NCBI RefSeq assembly: GCF_019649055.1
Contig: NW_026570282.1
Location: 558,001-622,000 of the forward strand
Source: Paramacrobiotus metropolitanus
Taxonomy: Eukaryota > Tardigrada > Eutardigrada > Parachela > Macrobiotidae
Length of the DNA: 64,000 bases
Reading direction: 5' to 3'
Shown in pieces: positions 1 through 12,318 of this stretch. How positions within the stretch are numbered: position 1 is the first letter of the stretch; each line of letters starts with the position of its first letter. Made by a program: the position numbers and the translations under genes. The notes under the pieces were generated by a model, which had not been told where the DNA came from, did not search any database, and saw only the letters and a program-made list of their open reading frames with translations.

Positions 1-395
1 GCAGAAAATATGAAGAAAGAGCGTGGAGAAATCAACAAAAATGATAAAAAAATTGATAACGATAAGGAAAACAGCGAAGGCAAAAAGAAGGAGAAGAAAC
101 CTGACGAAGATGATAGTAAAGGAAAATGCTGTGTATGTAATGTTTTTGTTTTCATCGGTTATCCATTCTTGTTCTAGGATTTTTTTTTTACTAAAGCTCT
201 TTTTAACTACCATTATCTAATATATATCTGAACCCTCGTGTGATTATATAGGTCTGTTTGGACGAAGACGTTTGCATGCTTTTCGTACCCTGCAATCACC
301 TTTGCGTCTGCGAGGAATGCTCAAAAATGATGGATGATTGTCCATACTGCCGTGGTCGGATTACCAAGAAAAGCAAAGTCTTTATTCCTAACTGA
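1..395 (+). CDS. RING-finger protein, C-terminal part (5' end outside window)
   Basis: Two exons are visible, 1-132 and 252-395, joined across a GT-AG intron (133-251). The visible first exon encodes a very hydrophilic K/E/D/N-rich stretch. It ends in the first two zinc ligands (CCVC across the splice). The second exon supplies the rest of a C3HC4 RING: PCNHLCVCEEC then CPYC, followed by a short basic tail ending at a TGA. A RING at the extreme C-terminus is typical of E3 ubiquitin ligases such as the RNF26, CGRRF1 or IAP types, where the domain recruits the E2 enzyme. Which family this is cannot be decided because the N-terminal domains lie upstream of the window. The complete set of eight ligands argues for an active domain. 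Confidence 0.8.
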
Positions 396-960
396 ATTTT
401 GTGTTAAAATTTATATCTGCCAACAGTGAAATTATTACTTTTCTGCTGCTGTTTTTCCTTTTATTGTGATGCGCAGTATGCTGTGCGCCGGGTTGTGATG
501 TCCTGATTGATAGTTTGTGATCTTCTAAAGATCGAAGAATGTTGTTTTGTTACGAGAGATTACTTAATTGTTTGGTGCACATAGTGGCATACGGACGGCT
601 CTTCCTTAGGCTTTAAATTTGGTGATGTCATTTGCTCGATTTTTCTGGTGCGTTTTTCTCTGTATTCGTGTATAAAAAATTAAAAACACCTGGATGTTGC
701 GCTGTGGGAAAACCCTCGTTTCGGAGGAGCTTGAATGTGAAAACTTCATAAAGCTTTCATCGAATTATGATTCGATCTGGAACATTTTAGAAACTAAACT
801 ACTACTGAAATTACTGATACGAAGTAAGTACAGTACGAGTAGCAGAAAACACCTGTAGTAGCAGGATCGTGCTCTAGGAGCACTTTTAATGTTCTATATA
901 AGGAATTAATGGGCATTCCTTAATTTAATTTACTTTTGTACTACTACTCGATCAGTACGC

Positions 961-1030
961 AGTATACCAGAACCGTTGTCTGGTATACTCGTATACTACG
1001 TACTACCAGACAACGGTTCTGGTAGTACGT
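961..1030. repeat. Two adjacent hairpins with mutually complementary 7-nt loops
   Basis: Hairpin 1 has arms AGTATACCAGA (961-971) and TCTGGTATACT (979-989) around loop ACCGTTG. Hairpin 2 has arms ACGTACTACCAGA (998-1010) and TCTGGTAGTACGT (1018-1030) around loop CAACGGT. All arms pair perfectly. The two loops are exact reverse complements, so positions 965-985 and 1004-1024 also form one long 21-bp inverted repeat. The sequence could therefore fold as two hairpins, as kissing hairpins, or as a single long stem. No function is known to me. Confidence 0.9.
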
Positions 1031-1280
1031 AAGTAGTATACCTCTACTAGAAGTTCCAATTTCGAAATGTTTCACTGAATTGTTTTAAAATAGAGCGTTC
1101 CAGGGATGTAGTAAGGTATTCAAATATCGATCGCGATCGTGATTCCCAGAAATTTTATACTTCTAGTTTGCTTACGCTTACCGGTAAGTGTATTTCGTTT
1201 TGAGCTTAACTTCGAATGCACAGCGGTTTGCGATATGAAGTACAAACTACAAAACACTACTTTGTTTTCGTTACAGCGCT

Positions 1281-1364
1281 ACTCGTTCCCTAAATTTTGA
1301 TAAAGAATTACCATGTAGGAACGCTCCTACATGAGAATTCTTTATCAACATTTAGGGAACGAGT
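1281..1364. repeat. Long near-perfect hairpin (about 40-bp arms, 4-nt loop)
   Basis: The left arm 1281-1320 and right arm 1325-1364 are complementary at 37 of 40 positions around the loop ACGC. This could be a short inverted-repeat transposon remnant or a small-RNA precursor. The tiny loop is smaller than usual for a microRNA precursor. It sits in otherwise featureless intergenic DNA. Two shorter perfect palindromes lie close by: CGATCGCGATCG at 1128-1139 and CTTACCGGTAAG at 1177-1188. Confidence 0.85.
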
Positions 1365-4300
1365 TAACAAAGCGTAATGCAACAAGTGCGGTTGAAATAA
1401 TTTCGATAGAAGAAACCAAAAACATTTTACCGGTATATACTTATCAGATTCACGTGTAACAAGATCTCGAAAACATGTATGAAGAAGCTGGATGCACATG
1501 CTACTAGTGGCGACATGCTTTATACATAATATCCATATATCTTCTTTGGTAGAATTGTGTCGAATCGATATCGCTACAATTATATTATACTTCAGATTTT
1601 AATTATGATAAAGTTTCGCTCATTATTTTATTTACATAGTCCAACAGCCAACAAGCTCCATTTTAATAAGAATTAATTATTGTCTCTCAGGCTTTGTATA
1701 AAACTATATTCCTGCAGTAGAGCGCTGCTTCGCATGTGTACGTACACGAATCACAAATTGTATATCTGTACTGTTGCAAATTTTCGCAGTAATTGTGACT
1801 GTACCTACATTTATTGAACATATTGTAGGTTCCTCTACGTAGGCTCATGTTTACAATAAGGTATACCAGGTCTAAACTTTGGCGAGATGGTACAATAAAC
1901 ACAGCATGAAAAAAGTGCAAATTAATAACTTGATTGGGTTGAGTGTGTCATGGTTGAAGTGAACTTTACTAATACATGCCCTGTGGGTGAATATCACGTC
2001 ATGCTTTATATCATTGTGGACACATAATTAATGCAGCAAAGAAATGTCGGTAAATGCAGTGTCCGAAGAACAGTCGAAGCAGACACGTTGCCGTGCGGTC
2101 TGCATTTTGACAGGATATTCCAAAATGGTTTTATTTGTTTTGCTGGATTAATATGAATTACGTAACGATGTAAGGAATAACTAGGATGTCTGGAGCGGAT
2201 CTTCTTGTTGCTATAAAGGTATTAGGATTTGCTGTGGATTGAGCGGGACCATATAAGGTAACTGTCGCTAACTGTATACACGTTACATAACACTGTGGCG
2301 TTGTTATTACAGACCTGTATGTCGGCAATTATTCTTGACAGGTTTTTTTTGTCATTTGCCCAGTAGAGATTTGTTCTTACAATGCTGCTATAAACTGCTA
2401 TTTAGAGACTAACACTTATGTGGTGTAAAACAAATTACTAACAAATGCTTACGATAAAAGGTGATAAATATATAGTAAAGAAAGTGACAACGATAACGCG
2501 CTTGCCAGAAGGGTTTGCAACTGCCGCGCGGAACCCGTGTTGCGCATATGTCCCAGGTTTGAGAAGATACCTACCTGTTTTGGCTTCTTTCATATTTCGT
2601 AAAGACCGGCCTTTTACATTTGCAGCAGCTTTACTGTATATGCGATAACATTAAGCACAAACCTACTCAAATTCACCATTTGAGCGACGAATTCGTATTC
2701 GAGTACGTATATAGATATATGTATACTGTATACAAGAAAGTGCATTATTATTATGCACTGAAAGTTATGATTGTAGTTCTGAAGCAAGATAGTATGAATT
2801 ATGATTTTAATTTCTATGACGAATTACAAATTTATTTTTGCTTCTTCGTTGCAGCGGCGTAGATTGCTTTATTTCGCTGATATTAGTTAAAATACAGCCA
2901 CGAGTAGAATTTGGGTTTCTTTTTCTTAAAATCGGTTTCCAAATTGTTGAAATCTAGTAAGCGATATTTCAAAAAACCTTTGAAAAAAATCGAGGTTTTT
3001 CTAATCAGCTTAATTATTGGCTGCGTGAATTCACCATAATACTTTGTGTGTTTTCTTGGACACAATTTCATCGCAGCACTTTATTTAACACAAGCGTTTA
3101 ACCACAGAACTGGCAGGTGTCGAGAACTACAAAATATACCACGAAATTCGGTCTGGCCTAATTCAATAGGCCAATAACTGGCTTTGAGTACTCGTATAAA
3201 TTTTTACTTTTAGAATTAAACTACTAAGAATATATTATGTACATATGTCTAACGATATATGTCTAACGATAAACACGGTTCTGTTGTCATATGCTTACTT
3301 CGAAATAAATCTAAACAGTAACTAGACATTTAAATGTAAACCATCTTCCCTTAAAGCACAGAAACATCTCGCACATTTTGCTCGTGTTATAATTAAATCG
3401 AGCACTATTATTGTAGCTGCTTCTGTTTTAAACTCATGACAAATGACTAACGCTCATTATCCAAACACAGTGCTATGATTAACTCTCCGGTAGAATGAAA
3501 AAAGCATAGCTATAACTGATTCCCAACGAAATTGGTTGACATTTATGTGTACAAAAAAATCAGTTGTTATTTTGCCAAATCTGCAAAGATAAGATTCACA
3601 TGGGTTTTGACAATGCGTACAGCAAGATCAATATTTATATTTTTCTACATATACGTAAGCAGCAATGGCGATCACGTAAGCTTGCGTTAAGGAGACAGAC
3701 TTGCCGGTTTCCGTATAGGTAGCGGGTACGGGCCTACGGTACAGTCACCCAAACTAATGGCAAATTGGTGAACGAAATAATATATTGAATCGTATAGTTT
3801 GCCATAATATTAATATATGTGTTAATGTTTTCTCTTGTTACGTTCCGGTTACGGCATGACAATGTGCTCAAAAAGGTAGTCGAGCAGTAACAAGTTCGAA
3901 ACGCATAAAGCGTGAATATGTTATTGCAGATATCTTGCTCGGTCCAGCAACTGTAGCTTATTAAACGCGGCATCGGCTTCCGTAGGCTCCAGCAATATTA
4001 ATAGAAAGCAAGTAGGAGGATGTATTGTCAAGTTTAGGAATTGTGTCGACGAACCGCATTGCCGTGGAGAATCACATCAGTCGTAATTTTTGCGAGTAAT
4101 ATGATCTACAACTCTTCTGTATCTTGCTAATGCTTAAGTTTATGCTTTCTCAATACCTTTGGAACACTAATTAGTACACGAATCGTGGGTCATCTACAAC
4201 AACTGCTAATTCATACGCTACGTGCTACGGTATTAATTAACGACTGCTTTATAAAAGGAATATAGATATATTCTGCATAAATCTGTACAACTACTTCGTA

Positions 4301-5183
4301 CAAGCAGTTTTTCGGTAGAAACTTACGTTACTATGATGTTTGAATTTCCATTCACTAAAAACCTCGTAGATTTCGGAAACGACCGGAAATACCAGGCTTC
4401 GCGCTTTCTCGCGCTATAATTTTTTTCGGTGTGTGGCCATGCGTGCTGTGCAAGGACACCGTGCTTAAAATGGTCATTACGCATTCTGTCAAACGCTAGG
4501 GTAGTGAAAGTTGACCTAACCGTGGCGCGGTAGTCTTTAATTTGGAGCGTACGTGTTAATTTTCTGAGTGGAATTTGTGCTTGGATTCAGCAGAAACTAC
4601 ACAAGCAACAATAATATTCTGTTTTGGAACCAATGGCAGTGCACTTTTGCTGCATGATAACGTTTTCGTAGTTCTTTCTTGCCATTCTGTAAATATCGAA
4701 TGTCCAGGCCAATGGAGTGTACTGGCTATTATTGATTTATGTACTTTTCATTATGTCCACGTAAGTATCATACCGGTATGTACTATAAGATCATGATGTC
4801 AGATTCGAAGGTATAATACAGAGCCTGGTACAGTACAGTCGTGAATTTAGAAACATTTATTAATTGCTTCATACAAATATTAGCAGACAGTACCTACTAG
4901 ACTGACAAAAAGTGACAAAACTGTCGGTCAAATAACAGGTTTTTATTTTTAAATGATATTTTTGTAACAAAAGATAGCGAGATTTCAGGATTTTGCTTTT
5001 GAAAATATTCAAAGGCAAATAATATTATGAAATTTTGTTTTTGTAAAAAGAACATCCTCGTGTCATAAGAAGCTGACTATTTTATTTAGATTTGTCAGCT
5101 GCATCAAGAAACTTATAGGCTTCTTTTTTAATTTATACCGTTTGAAAACTTTGATTAAAAATCATGTTTTTTTGTAGGTTCCG

Positions 5184-8100
5184 ATGGCACCCTTAAAGCC
5201 GGGAGGAATTTTTGGTTGTGGGTTACTTATTTTTGCCGTAAGAATTATATCATCGTAGTCTGCGTAAAAACGTGCAGTTAGTGGTAAGACAGTTTTGATG
5301 ACTTACTTATGGCTAATATTAGCATTTATCTTATATCTGTTAAACTTTACGAAATAGGAATGGTACTTAACGATGCAGAAAACAGCGTTTGCTACTGCAG
5401 CACCAAAATTTATTATCATGTTCTTAATTAATCTGTTCTAAAAACATCTCCATGGCCAGGAGCTAAATCAAAGTAGATATAATGTAAATGATAAGCACTA
5501 ATGCCTGTTTGCAATATACTTAGGTGCTACTGCACATAAAAAATGCGAACACCCAAGATCCCGCACCAAACGTCATTGATGCTTTGGCCGGGCTTAAAAC
5601 GCAATTAAATACAGTCAACTCAACAGGTAAGGCGCTGATACAAATTAAGAAAGAAATGATTTCGTAACAAGTTTTGACTCATTTTCTCTATTGATTGCGC
5701 ATCTGCTTTGTAGCCGACCTCCTGTGCGAGTCATCTCGAATGGTAGTGAATTTGACCTTTGCTAAGCCTTTTTTTGGGAAGATTTTCGCGGAAAATAATG
5801 ATACTGACCAGCGCTGCTGGCTGCGTGGAACAGGGGCTAGGACTTACCAATACGCTATTCCTCTGAAAGAATGCGGCACTCGGCAGATTTCTTTACGGGA
5901 ATTTGAGAATACACTACAGGTGCGATATGGTCCCAAAACCGATGAAATCCAACTGGAAGATGAACGAAAAACCATACTGTGCCGTTATCCACCACCTGTC
6001 GTTCCGCCAATCATCCCTCCGCCGCCGTAAGAACGAACGTTGACCGGTTTACACATGTGCCAAGCTTGTAATCGTTGTTACGCAAAAAACAGCCAAGCAA
6101 AAAAGAGCAAACACGATAAATTAATGCAACAATACTAAACTGCTGTAAAAAAAACTTCCTGGCAAAACCAGATGTAACAGTGTAGAGGTAATTTTGATAT
6201 GGCTTACGATATAAGGAACATCATGCTGCTCGCACATATAACAAAGACGGAAACTGCTCCAACGTGGCCGTCTACAATGGCACCCATTTGAAAAGAGGTT
6301 TTTTATTGTAATCGGGTTTTTCCTAAATCAAGTGGTTGTGGGTTACTTATTTTTGCCGTAAGAATTATATCATCGTAGTCTGCGTAAAAACGTGCAGTTA
6401 GTGGTAAGACAGTTTTGATGACTTACTTATGGCTAATATTAGCATTTATCTTATATCTGTTAAACTTTACGAAATAGGAATCAAGTGGTATGTTTTATGC
6501 TCTTGTATAGGCCAGTTGCCGGAGCTCCTCCCATTGTTCCCAAAGCTTCCGTAAGTGAGCTGGAATTGCTCCTCATTATTGCAGCGGTGTTATTTCTCGG
6601 CTTACTACTCCTGGGACTATGCTGCGCCTGGTGGTGCTGCAAACGACGAGCAGCCGCAAAAGCGGTGGAAAGCGAAGGTGTCTTAATCGAAGCGCCGGAT
6701 GTGATGAAGCTAGCTGGCACCACTGTTCCCTTCTTGGACATCCGCATTCCACGGGCCACCGCTTCTACCGCCGGTAGCGATGTTAGCGAATCCGCGCTGA
6801 TCCAGCGGCTGGAAGAATCCGAGAATTTCCCTGTTGTGCCGCATGGCGAGAACGAAATTATGCGCATTCCTCACGTTACCCAGTTGAGCAAAGGTTACGA
6901 ACTGCAGGAAGCCACCATGGTCATTCCCGCCGGGGGTGACAGACCATCGGAAGCATCGGAAGGCGGTATGGAAACCGAGATTGTGGAGGAGATTGAGCGA
7001 GGTCTGATTCCGCCCATTCCACTCCGACCGCCGTCTCCGCTGCAGAGAACGGAACTGGAGAGGGAAACTCGCACCGATCAGATAGAAACGGAGTTGGAGC
7101 ATACATTGATCGCCGGGCGCCGGATGCAGAGGTTACCGTCCTCCGAACCGCCTCTTGATATGCGTAGTGTAACCGAGCTCAGCGAGGAAAGCATCACCCG
7201 GCGTACGGCTCTTCCCAAACCTCCACCAATTGTACCGAAGCTCCCACCCAAGATGAGTACGACTGAGCTGGAAACCGAAACACACTCGGTAACGGAGTCA
7301 CTGGAAAATGAGCTGATTTTACGGGCTGTGCCAAAGAAGCAACCGAGAATGTTGCCGCCTATGCAGTGTAAGAAAAAGTAGTACCTAGTGGCTATTTTTC
7401 GCTGAATTATTTAAAATATGTCATAATATTACTAATCATATCAGTGTCAGACTTTATGTGCAAGCTTTGAGCACCAATAAATTTACGGAACATCCAATAA
7501 GAAGTTTCGCTTTCTGTTTTCCACAAAAATTAAACATATACCCACAAATTTTATATTGTTAAATGCCGTTTTATATCTAAAATTTCAGTGCCATTGGACT
7601 CGACCACAGAAACAACAGTAACCGAGGAAGTCCGGGAGAGGATATACCCCGCACGTGGTGATACCACGACGACCACATTGACCGAAAGGTCAAGAATCGC
7701 CGGTCCACAAGATGTTACAACGGTTACAACAACCACAGACGAAACAAGAATTTTAGAGAAACTGGAACAACCGCCGGTTCCACCGCCCCCACTATCCACT
7801 ACAACGAGAAATGTAAAGGAAACCAACGTTCGGCGAATATTCGATATCTACGCCGACCGACCACCGCCCACCATGTCGCCTGCTCGACCACCTGAGACTA
7901 CTACAACACACACTACTACCACGGATATTCGTAGGAGAGAAATTGGTGTGCCATTCAATGTTCCGCCAGGTAAATATCTTGCGCAACTTTGGATTCTTTA
8001 TAACAGCCTAAAACAAATCGTAAAATCACGGAAATAGCGCTGTAAACTACGCTTGCACTATTAGTAAAGAATGAGTAAACTGGTCACAACCTGCGCGTGA

Positions 8101-11052
8101 GTTACCGGTGAGACTAAAGCAACACAATGTGCTGATGGTATGTAATTGGTGAAATTATTTTTAGCGCCAGTAACAACCACCACGACGACAAAGGAAACTG
8201 ACATACGACGAGAATACGAATACGCTGCCCCACCACCGCCACCAGTGACGACGACTCAGACCACCACTGAAACAAATATACACCGCGATTACATGTTAGC
8301 ACAAGGGGCACCACCGATACGTTATGCTCCCTCCACCAGAGAAACGTCCACGTCGTTTATCAGCGAAGAGCATCGTATTCCCCCGCGTCCAGTCTATGGT
8401 CCGGGTGAGAATCGTCGAACGATAACGACCAAAAGAATTTTTGCTTAATGTAAACATTTTCATTTACCTACATTTAACATTTCCAGATACCACTACCAAA
8501 ACCACTACCACAACGGAAGAGAATATCCACCGAGAATTCGATGCCTACACATCCCGAACAATGCCTCCGCCAATGGGCCCGTTGTCGTCGACTTTCAGAA
8601 CAGTCCAACATCAACGATTCGGCCGCCGACCTTTTCCTCTGGAGCAAGGTAGTCTGCAGTTGTGGAATGTTGTCTGAAACGATTGTTCATATTGGCGTAT
8701 TTTTTAATAGATACCAACGCAGTGCTTCGCGATACCTCAGCGTACGCAACTAGTCATACCGAAGACTTTAGAGAGGAAACTCACACCGGAAGTCGTAAGT
8801 GTGCCGCAAAGCGTGACAGCCTTTTGATTTTTGAGCAGCGTTATATTTCATTTTTTTTATAAAAGTTACTGGGTGATGTTTAATATTTTACACTGTGCTA
8901 GGTCGCCATCCATATTATCCTGACAGTGGTTCCTTTACTGAGAGAACTACACAACGACTGGAAAGCGAGAGTTATCCCAGCGGAGAATACGCTGTTCCAA
9001 GTACTGCTGGCACTCATGACCGTACGTTTTATTACTTACATAAAAAATTACATTGGAGGAAATTCTCGACAAATTTTCACATTCATATTGTTCGTTTAAC
9101 TTAGCAGAGCGCTTTATATCAACTGCCACAAGAAACATCCAAAAAGAATTAGATATCGGAACACCTCCTAAAAGTTCGACACCAGGTAAATTGTTTATGA
9201 CAATCAGTGCGTATGGACAATGCGATTGTCACAATTAATATTTCGTTTAGCAGACAAATGTCTAATCTGACTCGTTTTAATACAATGTGAATACGTAGAA
9301 GACATAAGAATTAAGGTAATCTAAAGGAAAAATATTTTAAATCGAATCTTTAGCACGCTGGCGCACATGTTAAATCTTTTGATAACAATTTTCTTCAAAT
9401 TCATCGCAATCGTGAAACCTGCGAAATACATTATAACTAAGTAATTAAATTCTGAGCGATAAGTTCCTGTCCAGTGGGACTTTGCCTCCGCTAATGTGTT
9501 TGCAATAATCAATTAAAACTGTATCAAAACTTCAAAAAGTGCATAACAGTGTTAATTAAACACGTAGTCGACAATAGCTAATAAGAACGAATCTGGTCAT
9601 ATTTCATATTTCGGTACCAATAAAACACGAGAAAGGGAAGGCTCTTTACCATAAACTTTCTCTAACTGTTTTGTTCGTATGTAGATGACGCTTCAGTGCG
9701 CGAGAGCGTGACCCATGCGAAGACGACCCGCAGCACGGACATCCGCCGTGACCTAGATGTTATGCCACCGACGTTTATACCGCGGCCGACGCTAAGCGGT
9801 ACGATGGGGCTGGGTTTTTCTTCATTCTGGTCGATCAAGCAGATCATTGCGATACTTGTTGCAGAAAACCGTGGAACTGAAACAATCACAACTACTGAGA
9901 GACGCGATTCTCGGCGAGGTAGTTTAGTGATTTTTCTGATTTATAGTCGAACTGATCGCTCAAGCAGCTGCAGCTAAGCCGGCAACCGCAAGTTGCAGAG
10001 TACTAAACAAATGCCGGCAACTCATCTAGCAACGCTTCGAAACAAAATTATCTGGTTTACAAAATCGACTCTCCAAGTGCAAAAACATAAAATACAACGC
10101 GTATTTACTTATCTTAATTTTTTAATTATAAAAGTACTTTAATCAGAACTAAATTGATTATGCGCAATTTCAGAACAGTTGGCCGCCGAAGGGTTGCTTC
10201 GGCTGAATTAAAGTCTAAACAGAATAAAAATTTTTGACTACGAGTACAGAATGTAAGTATGTTCATATAACAAAGCTAGGCCGATGAAATCATGCAAATC
10301 AATTATAAACTGACCCATCTGCTGTATTAGGTTACGCAATAGCTTTGCCAACAATCCGTCCGTTTGAACAAACCAGTGAATTCGATGAGCCGCGTCATCC
10401 AGTAACTTGGACACAAATCCAACGCGTACTGGACGAAGATACTAATCGAAACCGCACCTCCGTGTACCAGATTAGTCTTCTTCCATCGGCCGACGTGGAA
10501 AGACTGCAGGATCTTATGCATTACGACCAGCAGTTCCAGTCCTATGTCACGCGTGTCCGAACCGTTTATGACCTGTACTATATCAGCTTCCAGCAACCCT
10601 ACGATACGTATTTCAGCCAGTCCTCCTGGACGATAATAATCAGGATATTCATCAATGTTTTGGATCTTCCTCGGCCGCACCCTGGAGAACCTGGTTTTGT
10701 CGAGCCGGAGGCCGAATGGTTCATTCCACCCCATCCTGCAGAAAGACATAGTGATATGGAATCTGTAGCTACAACAGCTCAGAGCTACGCAGAACGAGCA
10801 CTATCAGAATTCACCGAAGAAGTGCCACATATAAACCCTGCACGATTTCCGGGACAGTCCGGTTCTGACGGGTCGGATGCAGGGAGCAGTTATTTTGGAT
10901 CTGTGGCACGTCGCGGTGGATCGGAGTATGCAGTGTCGGAGCGGTCTGTGTCAGAGTATTTTGAGAACGCTCCAACTATTCCATTCACCAGAACGTCCAG
11001 GCAAGTGCGCACGGTACAAAGAGTGGAAGAGGAAACAACATCCGAATTGTGA
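5184..11052 (+). CDS. Type I membrane protein: ZP-N-like ectodomain with long repetitive cytoplasmic tail
   Basis: Exons: 5184-5237, 5524-5626, 5714-6026, 6511-7367, 7589-7969, 8165-8404, 8487-8648, 8711-8794, 8902-9021, 9105-9185, 9685-9918, 10331-11052; 1,116 codons in one frame. The first ATG opens a signal peptide (GCGLLIFAVLLHIKNANT). Residues ~57-142 carry four cysteines in ZP-N order: LLC, QRC, KECGT and LCRYP. No ZP-C half follows. Instead there is a proline linker, one membrane span (~174-198), a CC-W-W-CC juxtamembrane motif, and a ~900-residue tail. The tail has E/T-rich and PxxP segments, then many copies of a degenerate unit: Thr run, (D/N)-I-(R/H)-R-(D/E)-aromatic, then a Pro run. 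Exons 5-11 are all multiples of three and phase 1-1. ZP proteins polymerise in matrices or shape apical surfaces; here that role is inferred. A 66-nt stretch at 9801-9866 could be a retained in-frame intron. Confidence 0.8.
5213..5361 (+). repeat. Source copy of a 149-bp exon 1/intron 1 duplication
   Basis: This block covers the last 25 bases of coding exon 1 (signal-peptide core), the splice donor GTAAGA and 122 further intron bases. It is identical, base for base as read by eye, to 6333-6481. Because it contains functional coding sequence and a donor in the right frame, this is taken as the original copy. Confidence 0.95.
6333..6481 (+). repeat. Inserted copy of the 149-bp exon 1/intron 1 fragment, in intron 3
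   Basis: This is an exact copy of 5213-5361 lying in intron 3 of the same gene, ending 29 bases before exon 4. It is bracketed by an 11-bp direct repeat, AATCAAGTGGT, at 6326-6336 and 6479-6489, resembling a target-site duplication. The copy brings a second exon 1 end with its splice donor into the intron. A templated insertion during break repair, or an assembly error, could both produce it. Confidence 0.93.
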
Positions 11053-12318
11053 TAGTTATGCTTTTGCTCGATATGCGTTATTTTGATGACCTTTAACCGT
11101 TTGATTGTCCGTGCCATTGATACGTTCCCGTGTGCTAACCGTATGGTACTGCCTTTTCTCTACTCAGTTGTCTGTGCTTCTTGAATTTATGGAGAGGTGA
11201 ATATTAACACTTTGGGATTTCCTGGCTTAAAAGTTTCGTTTTGTCCGATTGGTTTGCATTTCTCGAAAGCTGTTTGATTGAGTAACCAGACTTACATGCT
11301 GCAATAATAAATTCTGCACACCACAGTAGTTTTAGCCGTACAAAGCCTATGATTTATTAATACAAAAGACACCTGCTGCACCTTCAGCTCCACAAAATAA
11401 AGTTTACTACGTACCAGATTGTTCAAACACTGAAATCTGCGTCAGTTCAATCTTCTATTATTCTTACTGCATACAATACATGTTTTGATGATGGTTAAAT
11501 AGTTCAAATGTTCATGGTTTTGGTCTAACCGGCGAGCAAGGTAAATTATCAGAATAATTTTTGCCGCTGTAAACCTCGCCTTACAAGTTAAATGTGTCTG
11601 TACTTGCCAGTATCAGTTGTGTATGCACACTTGTACTGTCCGCTCTAAACGAAAGCTCGTTTAGAACAAGTGTTTGATTAATAAAAGGGTAAAAAAACTG
11701 CTATGACCGTAATTCTTAGTGCGTTTTTTATACAGTTCGCGGACAAGAAATCGAATTAGCTATGCACTTTTCAGTGCAAAATACGTGCGAATCCATTAAT
11801 TTTCGGCGGACGACACTACTCATAGCTGAGAACTCCGTAGTCTCTGCAGACCTTGTTAGGACGATTGTAGCAGCATAAACTAACAGTCATAATATTCATT
11901 CACGTATTTTTTTTACCGGTTCGAAAGCCGATGCACCTTGAAAGAGCATATCAGATACACGTATTAGCAGCGAGTCAGTAAACAGTGTTGCTGATGTGTT
12001 GACATGTTTGTTGTATTGTTAATGGGACAAAAGAACTATCACATTGGGCCTTCAGCAATCGGTCTTGACAGTGCAGTGTCCCTTCGCGGCGTGTGTGGTG
12101 CTTGTCGCAGTACCAGCTCTGACTAGACAGAAAACCACGCTCAAGACCATCTGATAAAGTTCGTCACTATTGTTTACAAAATTACAGCGATAGTAATTTG
12201 AAAGTTGTAGAAATGATTTTTAATTGCGCTGGCGGTGCATGAGAATGGCACATACGGATCTGCGTACGGGGAGAAAATTGAATTGCTGGCTATATGCTTA
12301 TTCGTCCTCGTTGCTGCC
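11053..12318. other. Intergenic region between the two ZP-N paralogues
   Basis: No coding exon is seen. It holds the probable 3' UTR of the upstream gene with AATAAA at 11306-11311, a perfect small hairpin at 11644-11665 (TCTAAACGA, loop AAGC, TCGTTTAGA), and presumably the promoter and leader of the downstream gene. Confidence 0.6.
11306..11311 (+). terminator. Polyadenylation signal AATAAA, candidate
   Basis: A canonical AATAAA lies about 255 bases after the stop codon of the long ZP-N gene and is the first canonical hexamer I see downstream. Transcript 3' ends would be needed to confirm use. Confidence 0.45.

Larger units (their letters stand above)
396..5183. other. Intergenic region, 4.8 kb, no convincing gene
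   Basis: I see no reading frame with family resemblance or a consistent exon chain on either strand. The longest open frames are under 85 codons and read as random AT-rich sequence. The notable content is the palindrome and hairpin cluster at 961-1364, listed separately. The last few hundred bases before 5184 probably hold the promoter and 5' leader of the next gene; a donor-like GTAAGT at 4760 could end a non-coding first exon. Confidence 0.6.

Noticed and set aside
2445-2862. Two overlapping plus-strand frames of 67 and 80 codons in the first intergenic region
   Set aside because: No family resemblance, no plausible splice links and AT-rich random composition.
9801-9866. A 66-nt intron inside exon 11 of the long ZP-N gene
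   Set aside because: It has GT and AG ends and a hydrophobic translation unlike its surroundings, but removing or keeping it leaves the frame unchanged, so it is noted as uncertain rather than called.
11917-11930. GGTTCGAAAGCC resembling a tRNA B-box
   Set aside because: No A-box or cloverleaf could be drawn in the flanking 80 bases on either strand.
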